From the NCBI GenBank assembly GCA_003695725.1, contig RFHX01000125.1, positions 1-17,834 of the forward strand: a stretch of 17,834 nucleotides of DNA, read 5' to 3'. This stretch comes from J061 sp003695725 [NCBI: Candidatus Schekmanbacteria bacterium]. Lineage in GTDB: Bacteria > Schekmanbacteria > GWA2-38-11. Positions 7,025-13,830 of the stretch are shown in pieces. Under the pieces are notes generated by a model, which saw only the letters and a list, made by a program, of their open reading frames with translations, was not told the origin of the DNA and made no database searches. Positions within the stretch are counted from its first letter, which is position 1. Every line of letters starts with the position of its first letter. The translations under genes and the position numbers were made by a program.

Positions 7025-8412
7025 TAATTTATGGTAATTACCCTTATTCTATTGTTTGCTGTATCAACTATAAAAATGCTCCCTTCATTGTTGCCATCAA
7101 GGGTATGAGGTGAGGAAAATTTGGCATATTTAGGAGGACCTCCATCTCCTGCAAATCCTCCATGAGTAGGTATGCCCGCATAGGTTGAAATAATTCCTGT
7201 GGTAGGGTCAACAACTCTAATGCATTGATTTCCTGTATCTGCAATAAGCATATATCCCTCACTGCTAAACCATATCCCTGATGGTGTTTTTATTTTAGCC
7301 GCAACTGCCGGACCTCCATCTCCTGAATAACCGCCACTGCCGATGCCTGCCACTGTAGTAATAATACCCGTAGTTAAATCGACTTTTCTTATCCTATTAT
7401 TAGAAGAATCAGCAATATATAGGTTTCCAGTCGAATCAAGAGCAATTCCTGAAGGGTCCTTAAGCTTTGCAGATATTGCAGGCCCTCCATCTCCTGAATA
7501 ACCGGCATTGCCTGTGCCTGCTATAGTATCTATAATTCCAGTTACCGCATCTATCTTTTTTATCTTGTCATTTTGAATATCTGCAAAATAGATATTCCCT
7601 GCTGAATCAAGGATTATATCGACAGGTTGGTCAATTTTTGCCAATGTTGCCACCTCTCCGTCATCATCGCCAGGACTTCCTGTGCCTGCTATGGTTGTTA
7701 TAATCCCTGAAGAATCTACCTTTCTAATGCGATGATTCATTGTGTCACAGATGTATATATTACCTGAATTATCAACATATACACCTTCGACTTTATTGAG
7801 CATTGCTGAAACTGCTGGAATACCATCTCCGTTGTAACCGGCTGTGCCTGTACCTGCCACAGTTACTATTTTTCCAGTCGTCTTTGAAACCATTCTTACC
7901 CGATGCTGTTTTTGCACAGCAATATAAATATTGCCTGCCAAATCACATGAAACATCTGTTGGCGTATCCAATCCTGCATCGACTGCAGGAATTCCTTCGC
8001 CATTGTAGGTGTTGCTGCCATTTCCAGCATATGTCTTTATTATCCATCGTATGTATGCATGAGTAATTATCTCCGACGATGCACCATTGAATATGCCAGT
8101 TGCCTTAATAAAAACAGATTCATTGTAAAGAGCTTTATTTATCGTATACTTAAAACTTCCTTCTTCAAAATTCTCGGTAAAGACAATGCCATTGTTGGCA
8201 TCGGCAAAGAATGGTTTTCTGAGCATTAACCACAGAGCTTTTCTAAGTCCTGCTTCAGCATAATAATATGATTTTGATGCATCTTCCAAAGATTCTTGTG
8301 ATTCCGACTCCATTGTGCTTATGTAAACATAACTCATAGATAGCAGAGAAATCGTAAGAAGCATAATCAGAAGCGCTGCATATGCAATTCCTCTGTCATT
8401 GTTAATCTTCAT
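7024..8412 (-). CDS. gspK: GspK/PilX-type minor pilin fused to a six-bladed NHL beta-propeller
   Basis: This 462-residue protein has two parts. Residues 1-123 look like a PilX/GspK-type minor pilin: a short basic leader ending in 'DRG' (cleavage expected after G8), a hydrophobic helix (9-32) lacking Glu at +5 as is usual for GspK, and the PilX_N-like 'SYYYAEAGLRKALW' (48-61). Residues 127-462 are six successive NHL repeats of 53-57 residues, each with the pattern 'T.AG.G..GY.GDGGPA..A....P.G...D..GN.YIAD..N.RIR'. Six units are the number needed to close an NHL propeller, and the strand at 121-129 can pair with the last blade. In GspHIJK tip complexes GspK caps the filament, so the propeller would be displayed at the tip. 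It overlaps gspJ by four bases (ATGA) and is followed closely by pilM. The classical GspK alpha-domain is absent. The ligand is unknown; NHL propellers bind proteins, peptides or carbohydrates. Confidence 0.9.
   Translation of the reverse strand: MKINNDRGIAYAALLIMLLTISLLSMSYVYISTMESESQESLEDASKSYYYAEAGLRKALWLMLRKPFFADANNGIVFTENFEEGSFKYTINKALYNESVFIKATGIFNGASSEIITHAYIRWIIKTYAGNGSNTYNGEGIPAVDAGLDTPTDVSCDLAGNIYIAVQKQHRVRMVSKTTGKIVTVAGTGTAGYNGDGIPAVSAMLNKVEGVYVDNSGNIYICDTMNHRIRKVDSSGIITTIAGTGSPGDDDGEVATLAKIDQPVDIILDSAGNIYFADIQNDKIKKIDAVTGIIDTIAGTGNAGYSGDGGPAISAKLKDPSGIALDSTGNLYIADSSNNRIRKVDLTTGIITTVAGIGSGGYSGDGGPAVAAKIKTPSGIWFSSEGYMLIADTGNQCIRVVDPTTGIISTYAGIPTHGGFAGDGGPPKYAKFSSPHTLDGNNEGSIFIVDTANNRIRVITIN
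7027..8034 (-). repeat. Six tandem NHL repeats (about 160-171 bases each)
   Basis: Within the minor-pilin gene, six degenerate in-frame repeats encode the propeller blades at 7864-8034, 7696-7863, 7528-7695, 7357-7527, 7186-7356 and 7027-7185. The recurring motif is 'AGTG..GYSGDGGPA' followed by 'GN.YIAD..N.RIRKVD'. Blades 4 and 5 are the closest to each other and to the family consensus. Blade 3 has an acidic 'GDDDGE' loop in place of 'GYSGDGG'. Blade 6 is shorter and ends the protein. Confidence 0.9.
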
Positions 8413-9305
8413 CTATTTCTTTCTCCATCCTTCTCTTCGAGATTTCGTGGATAAACCTGTTCGAAGAAATTTAGGACATTCCCTTTCTTATCTTTAACCT
8501 GCATTTTTATGACTAAAAGCGGTTCTCCCTGCAAAAGAGGCTGATAGCTCACATTAAAGCCTTGAACTCCTGATGCAATTTCCCTTGTGATTACATCTGC
8601 TGTAATAGAATCAATTTTCTTTTCTATAAGCGTATTATTATTCGAATCTATGTAATATATGAGTGGATCAGGAGGATCTTCATCCTGATTTCCATCTTCG
8701 TCATCGTCAGCAGGAACACCTTCGTCAATGTTTCCATCGTCGTCATCGTCGAAAAGATATATGCCTGAAAAGCCGTCTTCATTCATATCTGCCGATAAGT
8801 CCTCGTCTATAAAGCCGTCTCCATCATCATCAACACCATTACATTGCTCTTCATTTACAGCTCCTTGCTCATCATCATTCTTTAAATTTCTTTCATCTAT
8901 CAAACCATTTCCATTATCATCATATAGTATAATCCCAGATTCACCATCAGATGTCATATCCTCTCCTACATCTTCATCTATTCTTCCGTCTCCATCATTG
9001 TCGATACCTGCAGATATTGCAAGAATGTCTCTGTTCCTATTTGAAGGGGTTAAACCTCCTGTAGGAATTAAAAGGAATTTGCTTTTTCTTATGTTAGAAA
9101 CGATTATCTCCATAGCATATGCTGCGCGGCGAAAGAGATAATTCTCCTCTTGATATTCTGTATAAGCGTCAATGGATGAAATAAAAAGTGCTGAAGCCGT
9201 CAAGGCAAAGATAGAAATGATAGTTATGCTTATTATAAGCTCAAGAAGAGTAAGCCCTTTTTTTGATTCAACTGTTGATCTATAATAGCAGCCATTTCTT
9301 TCCAA
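8409..9305 (-). CDS. gspJ: GspJ-like minor pilin with duplicated aspartate-rich calcium-loop block
   Basis: The 298-residue prepilin has a class-III cleavage site 'ESKKG|LTLLE' (cut after G17, Glu at +5 = E22) and a hydrophobic helix to about residue 45. The region 46-98 and the C-terminal beta strands (about 215-285: 'LIYYIDSNNNTLIEKK', 'IASGVQGFNVSYQPL') match GspJ/PilW-type minor pilins. Between them lies a highly acidic insertion (100-214) made of two copies of a 53-residue unit (100-152 and 157-209, 29 of 53 positions identical). The insertion contains dockerin/EF-like D-x-D-x-D-G loops such as 'DNDGDGRIDED', 'DDNGNGLIDE', 'DDDGDGFIDED' and 'DDDDDGNIDE'. The start is a TTG at 9305, supported by GAGGGA six bases upstream; no ATG or GTG lies in frame before the cleavage site. 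Gene order H-I-J-K supports the GspJ role. Calcium binding is inferred from the motifs. Confidence 0.88.
   Translation of the reverse strand: MERNGCYYRSTVESKKGLTLLELIISITIISIFALTASALFISSIDAYTEYQEENYLFRRAAYAMEIIVSNIRKSKFLLIPTGGLTPSNRNRDILAISAGIDNDGDGRIDEDVGEDMTSDGESGIILYDDNGNGLIDERNLKNDDEQGAVNEEQCNGVDDDGDGFIDEDLSADMNEDGFSGIYLFDDDDDGNIDEGVPADDDEDGNQDEDPPDPLIYYIDSNNNTLIEKKIDSITADVITREIASGVQGFNVSYQPLLQGEPLLVIKMQVKDKKGNVLNFFEQVYPRNLEEKDGERNR
8679..9008 (-). repeat. Tandem duplication encoding two 53-residue acidic calcium-loop units
   Basis: Unit A is encoded at 8850-9008 and unit B at 8679-8837, separated by four codons. Each unit has the order 'G(I/V)D.DGDG.IDED', 'DM..DG.SGI.L', 'D....G.IDE' and a terminal 'DDE.G..(N/D)E'. 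By my own alignment 29 of 53 residues are identical without gaps. Part of unit B (about 8695-8755) is a near-trinucleotide run of GAC/GAT/GAA codons. Confidence 0.85.
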
Positions 9306-9311
9306 AAAAAA

Positions 9312-9317
9312 TCCCTC
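9312..9317 (-). promoter_or_regulatory. Ribosome binding site supporting the TTG start of gspJ
   Basis: GAGGGA on the minus strand is followed by six T bases and then TTG (9303-9305). There is no in-frame ATG or GTG between it and the prepilin cleavage site, so this site fixes an unusual TTG start. The site overlaps the TGA stop of gspI. Confidence 0.6.
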
Positions 9318-9699
9318 ACCGTTTCATTGTAACAAGGTTTTTTGAATCGATTACTATCGACTGTAGTTTTATACTATCAACAGTTACAATAACTTTACGG
9401 GCGTCATTTTCAGGTATAGAGTCTCCGTCTAAATCGCAGGGGAGGACACTCCAAGTCCTTGTAATTACTTCTCCTTGGATTGACACTGTATCTGTCCCGC
9501 TTGTAAGGTTGGAAAAATCGACAGCATTGATAACCTCCATCATCCCTCTTGCATAGCTAAGCTTTTCCATCTCTTTACGCGCCTCATCAGACGATTTAAA
9601 TCCCATAGAAAAGGCATAAGATATGGATAAAGCAACAATGGCAAGTATAGTAATGGAAAGAAGTGATTCAAGAAGGGTAAAACCGCTTTTTTTTTTCAT
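9316..9699 (-). CDS. gspI: GspI/PilV-like minor pilin
   Basis: This 127-residue prepilin is the usual GspI size. The leader 'MKKKSG' is cut before 'FTLLE' (after G6, Glu at +5 = E11), followed by a hydrophobic helix to about residue 30 and a small globular domain. 'FKSSDEARKEMEKLSYARGMMEVI' continues the helix, and then a beta domain ends in 'ARKVIVTVDSI', the typical GspI/PilV strand. Residues 89-99 ('DLDGDSIPEND') form a single acidic loop like those in the neighbouring GspJ. A run of ten A bases lies immediately after the ATG (Lys codons 2-4), so the reading frame there is prone to slippage. It sits 19 bases after gspH and 10 bases before gspJ. In type II systems GspI nucleates the I-J-K tip complex. 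Confidence 0.86.
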   Translation of the reverse strand: MKKKSGFTLLESLLSITILAIVALSISYAFSMGFKSSDEARKEMEKLSYARGMMEVINAVDFSNLTSGTDTVSIQGEVITRTWSVLPCDLDGDSIPENDARKVIVTVDSIKLQSIVIDSKNLVTMKR

Positions 9700-9718
9700 A
9701 ATCTCAATTCAAAAAAGA

Positions 9719-10201
9719 TTACTGAATTTTTATATTGCCCGTTGAAACATCGATAATGATTACTTTCTTTTTTCCGCCATATCGAATTTCAATAATGCCT
9801 CCATTTACTGTACCATCAGGATTGAAATTTAAAGAGTTTCCACCTCCGTTAATTACAACTTGATATAAATCGACATCTTCAAGATTAAATTTATCAGTAA
9901 ATGTAATAAGAAAATCATCTTTTCGGAGAGGATGTTTTATATAAGCGCCCTCTTGCTCAAGTGAATATCTGTTGTTCGCAGAATCAAAAACAACATTAAC
10001 TATTTTGCCTGTTTTTAATGCATAGCTTCTTGCATAATTGATATCTGATGCAATCCTCCTTGCAGCTGAATCTAAAGAAAAGTTGGTCGAAGAATCATCT
10101 AAAAAAGCAATGCCTGCTCCTACAATGATGGCAATAATCGTAATTACAAGAATTATTTCAATTAATGTAAACCCTTTAATCTTTCTATCTCTCTGTGCCA
10201 T
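9719..10201 (-). CDS. gspH: GspH/FimT-like minor pilin
   Basis: The 160-residue prepilin has leader 'MAQRDRKIKG' cut before 'FTLIE' (after G10, Glu at +5 = E15). A hydrophobic helix with 'IIVGAGIAFL' follows, then the GspH signature 'AARRIASDINYARSYALKTG' (positions about 46-65) and a beta-rich domain with 'VVFDSANNRYSL'. The end 'NFNPDGTVNGGIIEIRYGGKK' (about 125-145) is the well-known FimT/GspH 'F.pdG' strand. GspH sits at the base of the tip complex and joins it to the major pilin. It is the first gene after the intrinsic terminator that follows gspG, so its transcription depends on read-through or on an unproven promoter in the 10202-10345 gap. The Shine-Dalgarno is weak. Confidence 0.92.
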   Translation of the reverse strand: MAQRDRKIKGFTLIEIILVITIIAIIVGAGIAFLDDSSTNFSLDSAARRIASDINYARSYALKTGKIVNVVFDSANNRYSLEQEGAYIKHPLRKDDFLITFTDKFNLEDVDLYQVVINGGGNSLNFNPDGTVNGGIIEIRYGGKKKVIIIDVSTGNIKIQ

Positions 10202-10345
10202 TTAAGATTTTCCAATGCAAAAAGATGAAAAATCAATGAGTTATCGTTAAAGATTTTCTGCATTTTAAGGAATATGATTTCTGGAAAATTTGGATATCAA
10301 CAAAGAGTATATTTCACTTTCATTTAACATCATAGAACAAAGGGC
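10202..10345. promoter_or_regulatory. Intergenic region between pilin terminator and gspH, possible promoter
   Basis: No gene is seen here. On the minus strand TTGATA (5 of 6 to the -35 consensus) lies 18 bases before CATATT (4 of 6 to the -10), ending within the central part of the gap (about 10269-10298). This is a weak sigma-70 match in AT-rich DNA and could be chance. No sigma-54 -24/-12 element was found. A promoter is expected on logic, because the strong terminator would otherwise limit the eight downstream genes. Confidence 0.25.
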
Positions 10346-10384
10346 AAAAAAAAAAGAGGGACTTTTTTGAAAGCCCCTCTTTTT
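10346..10384 (-). terminator. Intrinsic terminator after the major pilin gene
   Basis: On the minus strand a 10-base-pair stem (AAAAAGAGGG with CCCTCTTTTT, 10375-10384 and 10351-10360) extends inward through CTTT/AAAG. It is followed by a run of ten U (10346-10355 as A on the + strand). It begins 10 bases after the gspG stop codon. The loop is about 4-6 bases. This is the only convincing rho-independent terminator in the window and it lies inside the assembly cluster. Confidence 0.88.
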
Positions 10385-10394
10385 GGCATATCTT

Positions 10395-10925
10395 TTACCA
10401 AGTATCGTAGCCCGAACTGTTGGCAATAAATTGTCCTGTCACTGAACTATATTTCCACCCTTTTGTAGGATTTGCATCAGCGGAAATCGCCGAAGCAGAA
10501 GTTGTTACATTAACCCCATCTTTAGCAGCTGAAGCGGTCGATTCAGCAAGCTGATTCTCAGGAATTCTATCTCTAAGATAAGGTCCATAAGGATAATTTG
10601 CTCTATCAAGAGTAGGCGATGTTTTCCCATTTTTATCAGAATATAAAGTAAGCTGAGCAACAAAAGATGCTTCAGGATCTGCAGGGGCTCCGCTTCCTGT
10701 GGTATGTTCAACGGCACCCGGATAAGTGCTGTTATGCTCATGATAATAACGCTCGATTGCCCCTCTGATTGTGGCTAAGTCGCCTTTCAAAGTTGATTCT
10801 CTTGCATCCTTCGATGCATCTGTAAATTGAGGAATTGCAAGAGCAGCCAAGATTCCAAGGACGATTACCACAAGCAGAAGCTCAATCAGGGTAAATCCTT
10901 CTTTTCTTTTCAGATGTTGTATCAT
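10395..10925 (-). CDS. gspG: Major pilin / pseudopilin (GspG-like)
   Basis: The 176-residue prepilin has leader 'MIQHLKRKEG' cut before 'FTLIELLLVVIVLGILAAL' (after G10, Glu at +5 = E15). The helix continues as 'AIPQFTDASKDARESTLKGD', a stretch shared by GspG-type and many environmental PilA-type pilins. The globular part has 'IERYYHEHNSTYPG', 'YPYGPYLRDRIPEN' and the C-terminal 'GWKYSSVTGQFIAN'. Between the last two is an Ala/Ser/Thr-rich stretch (about 128-152), a possible surface loop. The classical calcium loop of GspG is not obvious. Expression should be high: a full AAGGAGGT ribosome site lies 7 bases before the ATG, and a strong terminator follows the stop. The gene is 37 bases downstream of gspF. 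Whether the product builds a short pseudopilus or a surface pilus cannot be settled from sequence. Confidence 0.9.
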   Translation of the reverse strand: MIQHLKRKEGFTLIELLLVVIVLGILAALAIPQFTDASKDARESTLKGDLATIRGAIERYYHEHNSTYPGAVEHTTGSGAPADPEASFVAQLTLYSDKNGKTSPTLDRANYPYGPYLRDRIPENQLAESTASAAKDGVNVTTSASAISADANPTKGWKYSSVTGQFIANSSGYDTW

Positions 10926-10932
10926 ACTTTCT

Positions 10933-10940
10933 ACCTCCTT
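10933..10940 (-). promoter_or_regulatory. Strong Shine-Dalgarno of the major pilin gene
   Basis: AAGGAGGT on the minus strand ends 7 bases before the gspG ATG (10923-10925). It is the best ribosome binding site in the window; most neighbouring genes have weak sites or rely on overlaps. This fits a high-copy structural subunit. Confidence 0.85.
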
Positions 10941-10962
10941 GTAATTAGTTTTCTTGATGATT

Positions 10963-12084
10963 TCATCTTCCTATTGTGGAAGACATCTTAAATATGGGAA
11001 GTATAATCGATACTGCTATAAATCCCACAATAGCGCCCATTAAAACTATTAATGTCGGTTCAATCAAAGTCGTTATCCTTTTAATTGTCCTTTCGGTTTC
11101 TTCGTCATAAAAGTCAGCCATCCTTGACATAACTTTTCCCAGAGCGCCAGATTCTTCACCAACTACAACCATTTGTCGGACAGAAGGAGGCATAAGTTTA
11201 GAATTTTCATAAGAGAGGGACAATTTTTTTCCATTTTTGACATTATCTTCCATTTCATTCATAAAGTCATAAAAGGGTTTATTGTCCATTGTGCTTTTTG
11301 TAACCTCTATAGTCTCAAGAAGAGGAATGCCGGCATCGAGCAATACACCCATCAATCTCATCATTCGTGCTATATAAACATTCGTAAATAATCGTCCTAC
11401 AATGGGAAATTGAAGCTTCAAAGAATCGATATATGACCTGAATTCATCCTTTTGAAGAAGATAATAGCCTGCACAAAGAAGTATCAATAGAAATGTGAGA
11501 ATAAAAAACCAATAATTATTCAGCAAATATGACAGTTCAAGAAGTATTTTCGTAGGTGTTGGAAGAAGGTCTTCATTGCCTTGGAAAATTTTCACGAATC
11601 TTGGCAACACAAAGGATAAAACAAATATAACAACACCGAAGCAAAAAAGGAGAAGAATAAAGGGATATGTTGTGGCTGATTTTAAATTCGAAACCATCTT
11701 CTCCCAGCTTTCTTGAAAAGCTGCAAGCCGCTTTAGCATTTCATTTAAAACGCCTCCGCTTTCACCAACTTTTATCATACTGACAAACAAAGGAGAAAAA
11801 CAGGAGGGATGTTTTTTCATTGCGCTGGAAAGCCGCTGTCCTTCTTCAACATCTGATATGATTTCCTTCAATGTTTTTTTCAATTCTTCATTTTCCATTT
11901 CCTCTGAAATTGCTTTAAGTGAAGGCACAAGTCCGCTATCCATCTCAAGCATCAGGTGAAGTTGATTTGTAAATAAGATAAGCTCCTTTAAGGTTACCTT
12001 TTTCCGTTTGAAGTCCGTATTCAATACCTTTTCAAAAAAAACCTTTAACGCCGGAAGTGATAATATATTTTCTTCTGTTTTCAT
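10963..12084 (-). CDS. gspF: GspF/PilC inner-membrane platform protein
   Basis: This 373-residue protein has the two tandem T2SSF domains expected of GspF/PilC. The first (about 32-158) contains 'FTNQLHLMLEMDSGLVPSLK' and 'SMIKVGESGGVLNEML'. The second (about 235-362) contains 'RMMRLMGVLLDAGIPLLETI' and 'MVVVGEESGALGKVMSRMA'. Three membrane segments are visible, near 141-165, 192-212 and 340-364. The protein sits in the middle of the inner-membrane platform and transmits ATPase movement to pilin subunits. It is slightly shorter than typical family members (about 400) because of a reduced N-terminal cytoplasmic extension. The gene starts 15 bases after gspE with a poor ribosome site and precedes the major pilin. 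Confidence 0.95.
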   Translation of the reverse strand: MKTEENILSLPALKVFFEKVLNTDFKRKKVTLKELILFTNQLHLMLEMDSGLVPSLKAISEEMENEELKKTLKEIISDVEEGQRLSSAMKKHPSCFSPLFVSMIKVGESGGVLNEMLKRLAAFQESWEKMVSNLKSATTYPFILLLFCFGVVIFVLSFVLPRFVKIFQGNEDLLPTPTKILLELSYLLNNYWFFILTFLLILLCAGYYLLQKDEFRSYIDSLKLQFPIVGRLFTNVYIARMMRLMGVLLDAGIPLLETIEVTKSTMDNKPFYDFMNEMEDNVKNGKKLSLSYENSKLMPPSVRQMVVVGEESGALGKVMSRMADFYDEETERTIKRITTLIEPTLIVLMGAIVGFIAVSIILPIFKMSSTIGR

Positions 12085-12099
12085 TGTCTTATCTAATTT

Positions 12100-13830
12100 T
12101 TAACTTGCTCTTTTTAAAACTGTTTCGTCCTCTTCCGCATAAATTACCCTAGTTACCTCCTCCAAAGAGGTAATGCGCTCTCTTATCAATCTTAAACCTT
12201 CTTCTCTAAGACTTTTAAATCCCGATTTCTTTCTTAAAGCAATCAATTCGTCAATTGTTGGATTTCTTGCAATCAAAGCTCTTGCCTCCTCAGAGACTTC
12301 AAAAAGCTCATATATTCCTATCCTTCCCTTAAAACCTGAATCAAAACATTCAGGACATCCTTTGCCTTTTACCAAGGTTGCATGCTCGGTATTATCCCAT
12401 CCAATTCTGTCGAGCAATGCTTTAGAGGGGATATATGTTGTCTTGCAGCTTGGACAAACCTTTCTCACAAGCCGCTGGGCAACAGAGCCAATAACAGCCG
12501 ATGCGACAAGATATGGTTCAATATCCATCTCAAGAAGTCTTGTAATCGCACCACAGCTGTCATTGGTGTGTAAAGTAGATATAACGAGATGTCCTGTTAA
12601 AGCCGCTTGAATAGCTACTTCAGCTGTCTCCCTGTCCCTAATTTCTCCAACCATAATAATATCAGGATCGAGGCGAAGGACAGATTTTAATATCTTTGCA
12701 AATGTCAATCCTATTTTTTCATTCACTTGAATCTGGTTCACTATTTCAAATTGGAACTCCACTGGGTCCTCAATTGTAATAAAGTTCTTTTCAAGAGTAA
12801 GAAGATGGTTTATGGCGGCATATAATGTTGTAGTTTTCCCGCTTCCTGTTGGTCCTGTTACAAGAATAAGCCCGTTGCTGCGCTTCAACATATTTTTGAA
12901 AGCCGTGCCAACTTCAAGAGGGAATCCCAATTTATCTAAATTAAATTCAATACTGTTTTTATCAAGAATTCTCATAACAATTGCCTCACCGCTTATCGTA
13001 GGCATTGAAGAAACTCTTAGATCCACATCCTTGCCATCTGATAAGATATGTATACGTCCCTCCTGAGGCAGTCTTCTCTCAGCAATGTCAAGTTTAGCCA
13101 TAACTTTTACTCTTGAAATTATAGCTGGAAGAATCTCCTTTTTACTGCTCATAACTTCATGCATAATACCATCAATTCTGTATCGTACTCTAAATTTATC
13201 AATATCCGGCTCAATATGAATATCACTTGCTCCATCGCGAATGGCATTCATTATGATGAGGTTAACTAAATTTATTACAGGACTTCCTTCGGCAAGCTCC
13301 CTAAGCTCCTCTTTCTCCTTATCATCACCTTCTTCAACAACTTGAACATCGATCTCTTCCAATGAATCAAGGAAGTGTTCTTTTGAAACATTATCTGAGT
13401 AATATTCTTCAATAAAATTCTGTATGTCTGAAACACGGCAAAGGACGGGGAGAACTTTGCAGTTTGTCGTTTTTTCAATATCCTCAATCACATAAACGGC
13501 ATAGGGGTCAGTCATTGCAAGAGTCAATTCGTTTCGCACCTTGAACATTGGAATAACTTGATAAAGCATCGCCTTTTCTTTAGGGACAATATTTACAATT
13601 TTTGGGTCTATAAGCCCTGTTCTCAGCCATACATGAGGAATCCCTGACTGCTCGCTTAAAATCTCCGTTAGACGCTCATTCGTTATAAAATTCATATCTA
13701 CCAGTATCTGGCCAAGCCGTAGTCCGCTTTGTCTTTGTTTTGCAAGCGCCTGATTAAGTTGGTCAGGAGAGATGATACCCTGTGATACAAGCATATCACC
13801 CAGCATCGATTCTTTCCTTTTTGGCTTCAT
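12100..13830 (-). CDS. gspE: GspE/PilB assembly ATPase with N-terminal MshEN-like domain
   Basis: The 576-residue ATPase starts with an MshEN-type region (about 7-63). This has two copies of the 'LG..LV..G......L...L..Q' motif (10-32 and 39-61), linked to a second N-terminal subdomain (to about 145). The C-terminal motor has Walker A 'GPTGSGKT' (326-333), the Asp box 'ITIEDPVEF' (351-359), the Walker B segment 'DPDIIMVGEIRD' (388-399) and the His box 'LTGHLVISTLHTND' (411-424). A tetracysteine zinc site is formed by C459/C462 and C492/C495. These features make it an assembly (PilB/GspE) and not a retraction (PilT) ATPase. MshEN domains bind cyclic di-GMP in characterised proteins. Here motif 1 has Met where MshE has Arg before LG, and motif 2 has Asn for the mid-motif Gly, so binding is uncertain. 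Its ATG overlaps the STAS gene stop by four bases. Confidence 0.96.
   Translation of the reverse strand: MKPKRKESMLGDMLVSQGIISPDQLNQALAKQRQSGLRLGQILVDMNFITNERLTEILSEQSGIPHVWLRTGLIDPKIVNIVPKEKAMLYQVIPMFKVRNELTLAMTDPYAVYVIEDIEKTTNCKVLPVLCRVSDIQNFIEEYYSDNVSKEHFLDSLEEIDVQVVEEGDDKEKEELRELAEGSPVINLVNLIIMNAIRDGASDIHIEPDIDKFRVRYRIDGIMHEVMSSKKEILPAIISRVKVMAKLDIAERRLPQEGRIHILSDGKDVDLRVSSMPTISGEAIVMRILDKNSIEFNLDKLGFPLEVGTAFKNMLKRSNGLILVTGPTGSGKTTTLYAAINHLLTLEKNFITIEDPVEFQFEIVNQIQVNEKIGLTFAKILKSVLRLDPDIIMVGEIRDRETAEVAIQAALTGHLVISTLHTNDSCGAITRLLEMDIEPYLVASAVIGSVAQRLVRKVCPSCKTTYIPSKALLDRIGWDNTEHATLVKGKGCPECFDSGFKGRIGIYELFEVSEEARALIARNPTIDELIALRKKSGFKSLREEGLRLIRERITSLEEVTRVIYAEEDETVLKRAS

Noticed and set aside
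7068-7262. 64-codon - strand frame inside the NHL repeats
   Set aside because: It is an alternative frame of the tandem repeats in the minor-pilin gene, without independent support.
8728-9141. 137-codon + strand frame rich in Ser and Pro, opposite gspJ
   Set aside because: It is the antisense of the repetitive Asp/Gly/Glu codons of the calcium-loop cassette; it has no recognisable domain or ribosome site.
12895-12910. Minus-strand TGGCAC in gspE resembling a sigma-54 -24 element
   Set aside because: The -12 position reads TCAAA and lacks the essential GC; it is also inside coding sequence far from a gene start.
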